NCBI GenBank assembly: GCA_028709505.1 | Contig: JAQVWW010000095.1 | Span: 1 to 6,000, forward strand | Direction of reading: 5' to 3' | DNA from: Eubacteriales bacterium | GTDB taxonomy: Bacteria > Bacillota > Clostridia > Christensenellales > UMGS416 | Length of the DNA stretch: 6,000 bases | Shown here: positions 1 to 4,639 of the stretch, piece by piece | How the letters are laid out: every line of letters begins with the position of its first letter | How positions within the stretch are numbered: position 1 is the first letter of the stretch | Translations under genes and position numbers: made by a program | Notes under the pieces: model-generated | What the model was told of the DNA's origin: nothing | Databases searched by the model: none | What the model saw: only the letters and a program-made list of their open reading frames with translations

Positions 1-568
1 GCCCCGAAAAGCGATCCAGCAGCAGGCTGCCGATGATGGCCGACACCAGCCCGGTAAACGTGTATACGCTGGAGCGCAGCCCCAGGTAATGCCCGCGGAC
101 GCGCAAAGGCACCAGGCCGCTCATCCAAGGGTACAGGCCGGCGTCGATAAACGAGCCGCAGCAGGACGAAAGCGCGATGAGCACGATGACCACCCAAATG
201 CGCAAATAAGCATAGTCCATCGGCACGAGGTAGGGCACCAACGCCACCGGCAGCCACAGACTTTTGGCGATGATGCCCATTGTGACGAACAGTAGCTTGC
301 GCTTGCGGGTTTTTTCCACCAGCCACGACGCAAGCAGCTGCATGACGGCACTGGCCGTCGGCACTGATATCAAAACACCGTAGGAAAAGTCGTCGGCTCC
401 CAGCGCCCGGGCAAAGCCGGCAAACAGCGAACCGTTGCTAATCATATAGAAAACCATGCCCAGCGATACCGACACGATAAGCAGATTTAAATCCTTGCGC
501 AGGCGCCCGGCAATCTGGTGGGCGTTGTATAATTCGCTCAGCGGGTTGATCCAGCGGATACGATGCAT
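1..568 (-). CDS. MFS transporter, N-terminal part (runs off the left edge)
   Basis: Reading the minus strand from an ATG at 568-566 gives 189 open codons with no stop before the edge. The start is set by a strong GGAGG (580-576) seven bases upstream. The protein begins MHRIRWINPLSELYNAHQ, then alternates hydrophobic segments (about residues 28-53, 62-84, 91-115, 121-145 and 164-185) with short charged loops. The loop WLVEKTRKRK at 82-91 sits where the MFS motif A lies between TM2 and TM3. VPLRVRGHYLGLRS (153-166) resembles the RGRYFGRR-type loop common in clostridial MFS proteins. These features indicate a major facilitator superfamily permease in the cytoplasmic membrane; the substrate cannot be inferred. 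About half of a typical ~400-residue protein is present. It is transcribed divergently from the tRNA gene. The family call is good; efflux or uptake direction is unknown. Confidence 0.85.
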   Translation of the reverse strand, partial: MHRIRWINPLSELYNAHQIAGRLRKDLNLLIVSVSLGMVFYMISNGSLFAGFARALGADDFSYGVLISVPTASAVMQLLASWLVEKTRKRKLLFVTMGIIAKSLWLPVALVPYLVPMDYAYLRIWVVIVLIALSSCCGSFIDAGLYPWMSGLVPLRVRGHYLGLRSSVYTFTGLVSAIIGSLLLDRFSG

Positions 569-625
569 AAGGTGACCTCCGTCCCGGAATATGGGCAGGG
601 CGTAATGTCGCCATACCGTACTGCG

Positions 626-654
626 ATTATACGTTGTGCCGGCGGGGGAATCAA
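626..654 (-). promoter_or_regulatory. Sigma-A-type promoter for the MFS gene
   Basis: On the minus strand, TTGATT (654-649) is followed after exactly 17 bases by a perfect TATAAT (631-626). Transcription would begin near 619, leaving a leader of about 50 bases before the ATG at 568. The -35 matches consensus at four of six positions. Confidence 0.7.
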
Positions 655-686
655 TCAGGAAAATGCAATTTTTGCCCTAGCTTTTT

Positions 687-720
687 TGGCATTGGTCAGC
701 TTTCTATGGCCGCAATGCCA
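687..720. repeat. 8-bp inverted repeat in the divergent intergenic region
   Basis: TGGCATTG (687-694) and its exact complement CAATGCCA (713-720) are separated by 18 bases. The pair lies between the outward-facing MFS and tRNA promoters, 33 bases upstream of the MFS -35 box. No T-run follows the pair on either strand, so it does not look like a terminator. It could be an operator, or chance. Confidence 0.3.
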
Positions 721-757
721 TATGCCGATGCTTTGCGTAAAAAGTGCCGATTGGGAC

Positions 758-786
758 TTTCCAAAAACCTGCCGTTGTGTTATACT
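758..786 (+). promoter_or_regulatory. Promoter of the tRNA-Arg gene
   Basis: TATACT (781-786) is preceded by TG at 778-779, an extended -10, and by a weak -35 TTTCCA (758-763) at 17-bp spacing. The predicted start falls a few bases before the mature tRNA 5' end at 799, as expected for a monocistronic tRNA gene with a very short leader. Confidence 0.65.
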
Positions 787-798
787 ATGCGTCGGTAA

Positions 799-874
799 GC
801 GCCTGTAGCTCAGTGGATAGAGCGTCTGCCTCCGGAGCAGAAGGCCGTGAGTTCGACCCTCGCCAGGCGCGCCA
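799..874 (+). tRNA. tRNA-Arg (anticodon CCG), CCA encoded
   Basis: A complete cloverleaf can be folded by hand. The acceptor stem is GCGCCTG (799-805) with CAGGCGC (864-870). The D stem is GCTC (808-811) with GAGC (820-823). The anticodon stem is TCTGC (825-829) with GCAGA (837-841), closing a seven-base loop CTCCGGA. The T stem is GTGAG (847-851) with CTCGC (859-863), containing one G-T pair, around the loop TTCGACC. The discriminator is G871, followed by genomic CCA at 872-874. The anticodon at 832-834 is CCG, which reads the arginine codon CGG. The gene has its own promoter and an immediate terminator, so it appears to be a single-gene transcript. Confidence 0.97.
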
Positions 875-875
875 C

Positions 876-912
876 GTCGCCGCGGACTATGCTAAGTTCG
901 CGGCGACTTTTT
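876..912 (+). terminator. Rho-independent terminator of tRNA-Arg
   Basis: A 13-bp stem, GTCGCCGCGGACT (876-888) with AGTTCGCGGCGAC (895-907), closes a six-base loop and is followed by TTTTT (908-912). One pair at the top is G-T (885/898) and the rest are standard. It starts one base after the CCA end. Confidence 0.9.
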
Positions 913-943
913 GTAATAAGCCACCTCTCACGCGCTCCGTCGC

Positions 944-1055
944 GGCTCCTCGTCGGCAAAAAGTCACGTTCGCATCGGCTAAATCCTTGCAAGCGCGGGC
1001 TTTTCACGCCGATTTGCTCACTACCAACTTTTTGCGGCTTGCCACCTTTGGCGGC
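944..1055. repeat. Self-complementary intergenic repeat, copy A
   Basis: This segment is similar along its length to 2171-2280 (copy B). Their left ends are nearly identical, from GCTCCTC through the GGCAAAAAGTC stretch to CGTTCG, and the rest is diverged mostly by transitions. It folds into stacked stems. The outer stem is 954-964 with 1027-1037, with one G-G mismatch that copy B shares. The middle stem is ATCGGC (974-979) with GCCGAT (1008-1013). The apical stem is 984-990 with 995-999, with a TT bulge and a four-base loop. It sits just after the tRNA terminator and has no convincing open frame. It may be a structured RNA or a palindromic mobile repeat. The strand is unknown. Confidence 0.6.
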
Positions 1056-1067
1056 GCGTCATCTAAC

Positions 1068-1180
1068 TAGTCAAAGCTTTACATCAGCGTAACGCTGGAC
1101 CCGGATTCGCAAACGGCTTGAAGTGGTTTGCGAATTTTTCTTGCCCAAAATCCGCGTCATCGAAATAGTCAAGGCTTTAC
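1068..1180. repeat. 15-bp direct repeat pair flanking an orphan terminator
   Basis: TAGTCAAAGCTTTAC (1068-1082) and TAGTCAAGGCTTTAC (1166-1180) differ at one base and begin 98 bp apart. The second copy abuts the left inverted repeat of the 1183-1344 segment by two bases. The pair could be traces of insertion or recombination. Similarity does not extend far beyond the 15 bases. Confidence 0.45.
1105..1139 (+). terminator. Terminator-like hairpin without an obvious upstream gene
   Basis: A perfect 10-bp stem, ATTCGCAAAC (1105-1114) with GTTTGCGAAT (1126-1135), has an 11-base loop and is followed by TTTT (1136-1139). It has the form of an intrinsic terminator. The preceding tRNA already has one at 876-912 and no gene is evident in between. 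It may end an unannotated small RNA that includes repeat A, or be a relic. Confidence 0.65.
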
Positions 1181-1182
1181 GC

Positions 1183-1344
1183 ATAAGAGGATCGGCCGTT
1201 TGGCGGGCTCTCTCCTTTTTTAAGTTGTGGCGTCTGATGGAGCGTCCGGCGCAGGCAAGCCCAAGGCACGGCGGGAGCCGGCGCACCGTGCCGGGGCAAG
1301 GAACGTGCGAAGCGAAAACCAACCGGGCGGACCAATCCTCTTAT
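1183..1344. repeat. GC-rich segment bounded by 13-bp inverted repeats
   Basis: ATAAGAGGATCGG (1183-1195) is matched by CCAATCCTCTTAT (1332-1344), which on the opposite strand reads ATAAGAGGATTGG: 12 of 13 positions. The interior contains a hairpin, GGCACGG (1265-1271) with CCGTGCC (1286-1292), and no supported gene. An open frame from 1227 crosses it, but that is an upstream extension of the kinase-like gene. The shape resembles a small non-autonomous inverted-repeat element. I see no clear target-site duplication, and only one copy lies in the window. Confidence 0.4.
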
Positions 1345-1368
1345 CGAATCCTATCATAAAGACTTGCG

Positions 1369-1397
1369 TTGATTATGGAACAGCATTTTGCTATGGT
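1369..1397 (+). promoter_or_regulatory. Possible promoter of the P-loop kinase-like gene
   Basis: TTGATT (1369-1374) and TATGGT (1392-1397) are separated by 17 bases, each matching consensus at four of six positions. Transcription would start near 1404, about 30 bases before the ATG at 1434. The match is moderate and the region is AT-rich, so chance matches are more likely here. Confidence 0.35.
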
Positions 1398-1433
1398 GGA
1401 AGGTATAAAACAGATAGAACGAATGGTGGTACG

Positions 1434-2045
1434 ATGGGAAATATTTATTATTTGGGTGGTTCGCCATGTTGCGGCAAAAGCACAATAGCAGAGAAATTGA
1501 GCGAAAAATATAAGTTGCAATACTATAAAGCCGATAACTCTTTGGAAAAGTTTATTTTGCAAGGCGCAATGGATGCAGAGGACTGGCTCAAACATATTTC
1601 GGCAATGACGATGGATGAGTTGTGGCTAAGAGATCCCCAAACCTTAAAGGAAGAAGAATGGATTACTTATGAAAAATTATTTCCCTATTTCATAAATGAA
1701 TTAAACCATCTCGATAATGGGCGCGGTATCATTGCCGAGGGTGCTGCATTTCTTCCGTGTTTGATAAACCGATTGGGAGTCGATAAAACTCATTATGTTT
1801 GTGTTGTGCCGACAGAAGAATTTCAAATACAGCAGTATTCAAAGCGAATGTGGGTGAAGGATTATCTGTCATCCTGCTCAGACAAAGATAAGGCATTTAA
1901 AAACTGGATGAAAAGAGATGCGCTGTTTGCATTGGCTGCTTTGGCACAAGCAAAAGAGTTTGGCTATGCAACCTTAGTAGTGGATGGTTCCAAAAACGTT
2001 GATGAAAATGTATCGTTTATAGAATCTTCCTTCCAGTTGATCTAA
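1434..2045 (+). CDS. P-loop kinase-like (AAA family ATPase-type) protein
   Basis: A 203-residue protein starts at the ATG at 1434, behind a weak GGTGG (1425-1429). I reject the open frame back to 1227 because it reads through GC-rich, inverted-repeat DNA. Residues 4-17, IYYLGGSPCCGKST, are a beta strand plus Walker A (GxxxxGKS; K15, S16), so the protein should bind a nucleotide triphosphate. A second buried strand, GIIAEGAAFLP (98-108), is in the position of a Walker B-like or substrate-side strand. The basic stretch YSKRMWVKDY (135-144) and KNWMKRD (156-162) may form a lid. LVVDGSKNVDENV (181-193) closes the fold. It resembles uncharacterised Firmicute proteins labelled AAA family ATPase or 2-phosphoglycerate kinase-like. 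The substrate is unknown. Its codons (AAA, GAA, TTA, TTT) are much more AT-rich than those of its neighbours, which suggests horizontal acquisition. No partner gene is adjacent. Confidence 0.85.
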   Translation: MGNIYYLGGSPCCGKSTIAEKLSEKYKLQYYKADNSLEKFILQGAMDAEDWLKHISAMTMDELWLRDPQTLKEEEWITYEKLFPYFINELNHLDNGRGIIAEGAAFLPCLINRLGVDKTHYVCVVPTEEFQIQQYSKRMWVKDYLSSCSDKDKAFKNWMKRDALFALAALAQAKEFGYATLVVDGSKNVDENVSFIESSFQLI

Positions 2046-2127
2046 ATAGGATACGCATTCCCTCCGCAAGCGCCTGCTGCATTTCTTTCGAACGAACGAT
2101 ACCCATCGCGGCGCACTGCGCGATTCC

Positions 2128-2156
2128 AATCCCGCAGAAAAGCCTGCGGGATTTTT
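2128..2156 (+). terminator. Rho-independent terminator after the kinase-like gene
   Basis: A perfect 10-bp stem, AATCCCGCAG (2128-2137) with CTGCGGGATT (2144-2153), closes a six-base loop and runs into a T-tract (2152-2156). It lies 82 bases past the stop codon and is the first good terminator there. Confidence 0.8.
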
Positions 2157-2170
2157 CATGCTGGCGCCAG

Positions 2171-2280
2171 CGCTCCTCTTCGGCAAAAAAGTCGCGTTCG
2201 AACCGGCCAGGCTCTTGTGAACACGAGTTTTTGCGCCGTTTGCTTACTGTCGGCTTTTGCGGTAGCCGCTTGCGGCGGCT
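2171..2280. repeat. Self-complementary intergenic repeat, copy B
   Basis: This is the second copy of the element at 944-1055, in the same orientation and again just after a terminator. The corresponding stems are: outer 2181-2194 with 2251-2262, interrupted by two extra A residues and the shared G-G mismatch; middle CGGC (2204-2207) with GCCG (2235-2238); apical 2212-2218 with 2223-2227, again with a TT bulge and a four-base loop. A further hairpin, AGCCGC (2264-2269) with GCGGCT (2275-2280), ends the copy; copy A has a shorter hairpin at the same place. Many differences from copy A preserve pairing. No credible coding frame is present. Confidence 0.6.
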
Positions 2281-2780
2281 TTAAAAACAGCACATTTTTT
2301 TGATGACTTAGAACACGCTGCCGCGAATTACGCCCCCGGAGCCGCAAGTAAGAGCCGGCGAGCGTCCCGTGCTTTTAAAACTTTGCGGTAGGTGAGCACA
2401 GGCAAATGCAGCCAAAGGCGCAACGTACACCGGCACAGGCCCATTGTTTTTTTATGGTTTCCCAATGGTAGGATTGATACGATAAGTGCTTTGTTTCAGG
2501 GGTGTATTGTATGCTCGGCTCCTGTTTTAAGAGCTTTCCCATCGGCATATCGGATCATTATGGCGGGCAGCCCTCTTGGGCTTCCTTTTCTCGCAGACAG
2601 TTGCGGCCACACGCCGCAGGCCCCGAAACCTGGGCCGCCGCGGCCTGTCCGCTTGTTCTGGCCGGGCATTGCCGCGCCGATAAGCGCCGCATCAAGAGCG
2701 TGTGTGCCGCGCCCCACATGCACCGTCGGCACTTGGACGCCCCACCGCCAAAAGAAGGTGTTGCTTTTTGTCGCTGCGCC
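2281..2780. other. Non-coding stretch, about 500 bp, nothing firmly identified
   Basis: This is GC-rich sequence between repeat B and the MATE promoter. Open frames exist on both strands (for example 2392-2841 plus and 2496-2732 minus). They overlap one another, lack good ribosome binding sites and give low-complexity Arg/Pro/Ala/Cys-rich translations that I do not recognise. A small hairpin, AGCCC (2569-2573) with GGGCT (2578-2582), is followed by a broken T-rich run (TCCTTTTCTC), a weak terminator at best. A decayed gene is possible but cannot be shown. Confidence 0.4.
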
Positions 2781-2802
2781 GGCTGTGAAAGCATGTTTTC
2801 TG

Positions 2803-2811
2803 TGCTATAAT
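2803..2811 (+). promoter_or_regulatory. Extended -10 promoter of the MATE gene
   Basis: TGCTATAAT (2803-2811) combines a perfect -10 with the extended TG motif. The hexamer at -35 spacing (CTGTGA, 2783-2788) is poor, so the extended -10 probably carries the promoter. Transcription near 2818 leaves a leader of about 26 bases, too short for a riboswitch. Confidence 0.75.
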
Positions 2812-2843
2812 GGGACGATATTGTTTGAAAGGCGCCGATAACA

Positions 2844-4229
2844 ATGCCTGCCACGCGCAAGTATGAGCTGGATATGTGCAACGGACCGATATTCTCCAAG
2901 CTGGTCTCTTATTCGGTGCCGTTGATGTTGACCGGCATGCTGCAGTTGCTGTATAACGCCGTCAATATCGTTGTGGTAGGGCGCTTTGTCGGCAGCCAGG
3001 CGCTGGCCGCCGTCGGCTCCACCTCGTCGCTTATCAATCTTATTATCACGCTGTTTATCGGCCTTTCGGTGGGCACCAGCCTGGTGATGGCAAAGTACTA
3101 CGGCGCGCAACAGCTTAAGGACGCCAACGATACCGTGCACACGTCCATTGCGCTGAGCGCCGCCGGCGGCGTCGTGTTGGCCGCAGTCGGTATTTTGCTG
3201 GCGCGGCCGCTGCTGGCGCTGATGGATACGCCGCAGGACGTGCTGGACATGGCGGCGCAGTATATGCGCATCTATTTTATCTGCATGCCGGCCTCGATGA
3301 TATTCAACTTTGGCAGCGCGCTGCTGCGCGCCGTGGGCGATACGCGCCGGCCGCTCTACTACCTGTCGCTGTCGGGCCTGGTCAACATCGGGCTTAACCT
3401 GCTGTTCGTGCGGGTATACCGCATGTCGATAGCCGGCGTGGCCTTGGCCACTGTACTGGCGCAGCACCTGTCGATGACGCTGATATTAATATGCCTGGTG
3501 CGCTCCGAAGGGTGCGTGCAGCTGAACTGGCGGAAAATACGTTTTGACAAGGGTAAAATGATCGAAATCGCCCGTATTGGCCTGCCCGCCGGCGTGCAGG
3601 GTATCGTATTTTCGCTCTCTAACGTGCTTATCCAGTCGTCGCTGAACAGTTTTGGCTCTACGGTGATGGCCGGCAACACCGCTGCCGCCAATATCGAGGG
3701 CTTTACGTATATCGCGATGAACGCCTTTTACCAGGCTATGCTGAGCTTCACCGGGCAGAATATGGGCGCCAAAAAATTTAACCGCATCGGGCGCATTTTG
3801 GGGCTAAGCCTGCTTTGCGTATCGGTGATAGGCATCGTGCTGGGGCTGGTTAGCTGCATATTTGCCGGCAGACTGTTGGGCATTTACGCGCCGGGAAACG
3901 ACGCGGTCATCGCCGTTGGCATTACGCGGCTTTGGTATATTTGCGCGCCGTATTTCCTGTGCGGCGTGATGGAGGTGCTGGCCGGCAGCATACGCGGCAT
4001 GGGTTATTCCGTGCTGCCCATGCTGGCGTCGATACTGGGCGTTTGCGGCATCCGCATCACGTGGATTTACACGGCTTTTGCGCTGCACCGCACACTGGAG
4101 ACGCTCTATCTTTCGTATCCCGTATCCTGGACATTAACGGCGCTGGTGCATCTGTTGTGCTTTGTGTTCATCTGGCGTCGCCTGTCCAAAGGCGCGGCGC
4201 AGGAGGAGGCCTTGGTCTGCCGGAACTGA
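2844..4229 (+). CDS. MATE family multidrug/sodium (or proton) antiporter
   Basis: This is a complete 461-residue integral membrane protein, the usual size for MATE exporters (about 12 membrane helices). The ATG at 2844 follows GAAAGG (2827-2832) at 11-base spacing. The N-terminus, with CNGPIFSKLVSYSVPLMLTG (12-31), then LYNAVNIVVVGRFVG (36-50) and a VGTSLVMAKYYGA stretch, is typical of the first MatE domain. The second domain begins around IARIGLPAGVQG (242-253) and contains a GNTAAANIEGFTYIAMNAF run and FTGQNMGAKKFNR (302-314). The family exports cationic drugs, metabolites or toxins across the cytoplasmic membrane using a Na+ or H+ gradient; neither ion nor substrate can be read from the sequence. 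It most resembles the NorM/DinF-like MATE proteins common in Clostridia. It is transcribed alone from its own promoter, with no adjacent regulator to hint at an inducer. Codon use (CTG, GCC, GGC) matches the GC-rich background. Confidence 0.95.
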   Translation: MPATRKYELDMCNGPIFSKLVSYSVPLMLTGMLQLLYNAVNIVVVGRFVGSQALAAVGSTSSLINLIITLFIGLSVGTSLVMAKYYGAQQLKDANDTVHTSIALSAAGGVVLAAVGILLARPLLALMDTPQDVLDMAAQYMRIYFICMPASMIFNFGSALLRAVGDTRRPLYYLSLSGLVNIGLNLLFVRVYRMSIAGVALATVLAQHLSMTLILICLVRSEGCVQLNWRKIRFDKGKMIEIARIGLPAGVQGIVFSLSNVLIQSSLNSFGSTVMAGNTAAANIEGFTYIAMNAFYQAMLSFTGQNMGAKKFNRIGRILGLSLLCVSVIGIVLGLVSCIFAGRLLGIYAPGNDAVIAVGITRLWYICAPYFLCGVMEVLAGSIRGMGYSVLPMLASILGVCGIRITWIYTAFALHRTLETLYLSYPVSWTLTALVHLLCFVFIWRRLSKGAAQEEALVCRN

Positions 4230-4570
4230 CGGGTTTGTATGCAGTACTGAAAAAATGCGGAAAGCTTGCGGCAGGGCCGTCTAAACGCCGGGAAAGACCC
4301 GGTGATTTGTTCGTAAATTTGACGATGCGGGATGGTATTCCGGAGAGGCTTCCGGCGGAGCCTGCCGACGTCTCCGGACGCGACCGGGCGGGGCCGCGTG
4401 TTTGAGATTGCGGCAGGCGCAAATTTGAAAAAGCCGGATAGGCGGCGAAGAGGGAATGCCCATTTTTTCTGCAGGCAACGGCGGATAAAAAGGGAAAACC
4501 GAGAAATGGGGGCGGCGAAAAGGAAAAGCCGGGCAATCCTTATCCAAATGGAAGATTCTTGGCCTGTTTT
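4230..4570. other. Intergenic stretch between the MATE and M14 genes
   Basis: No gene is supported here; the open frames on both strands lack ribosome binding sites and recognisable products. A hairpin, CCGGG (4288-4292) with CCCGG (4298-4302), lies about 60 bases after the MATE stop and is followed by TGATTTGTTCG. It could be a weak terminator. No other intrinsic terminator for the MATE gene is visible. Confidence 0.4.
4339..4378. repeat. Two-tier hairpin in the MATE-M14 intergenic region
   Basis: An exact 8-bp inverted repeat, TCCGGAGA (4339-4346) with TCTCCGGA (4371-4378), encloses a second stem, GGCT (4347-4350) with AGCC (4359-4362). No T-run follows, so it is not a standard terminator. 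Its role is unknown. Confidence 0.4.
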
Positions 4571-4571
4571 T

Positions 4572-4580
4572 TGCTATACT
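4572..4580 (+). promoter_or_regulatory. Extended -10 promoter of the M14 lipoprotein gene
   Basis: TGCTATACT (4572-4580) is an extended -10 with five of six consensus bases in the hexamer. No good -35 exists at 16-18 bp spacing (AAGATT at 4552-4557). The predicted start near 4587 gives a leader of about 50 bases. Confidence 0.65.
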
Positions 4581-4639
4581 GATACGAAAGGCGCGCCAAC
4601 GGATATTGGCCGCCTAAACGAAAGTGGAAAGGGTGACAG

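Noticed and set aside
810..1092. Open frames across the tRNA-Arg gene and repeat A
   Set aside because: They overlap a full tRNA cloverleaf and its terminator. The frames differ in copy B, and the pattern of change fits stem pairing, not codon conservation.
1227..1433. 69-residue N-terminal extension of the kinase-like protein
   Set aside because: The extension crosses GC-rich inverted-repeat DNA, has composition unlike the rest of the protein, and would place the Walker A strand far from the N-terminus. The ATG at 1434 gives the usual layout, with the first strand at residues 4-8.
2110..2137. tRNA-like 3' fragment before the terminator at 2128 (GCGCGATTCCAATCCC)
   Set aside because: It faintly recalls a T-arm, but no acceptor, anticodon or D stem can be folded upstream.
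799..2200. tRNA-Arg 3' end as an integration site with a downstream attachment repeat
   Set aside because: No second copy of the tRNA 3' end was found in the window by eye, and no integrase gene is present.
2496..2732. 78-codon minus-strand open frame
   Set aside because: The translation is unrecognised, with no Shine-Dalgarno seen and no promoter. A decayed gene fragment cannot be excluded but is not supported.
2392..2841. 149-codon plus-strand open frame before the MATE gene
   Set aside because: No ribosome binding site, a low-complexity Pro/Arg/Cys-rich translation, overlap with other frames and with the MATE promoter. It is typical of random open frames in GC-rich DNA.
2805..3467. 220-codon minus-strand frame opposite the MATE gene
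   Set aside because: It is the antisense shadow of a well-supported MATE gene, with a His/Gln/Arg-rich translation typical of such shadows.
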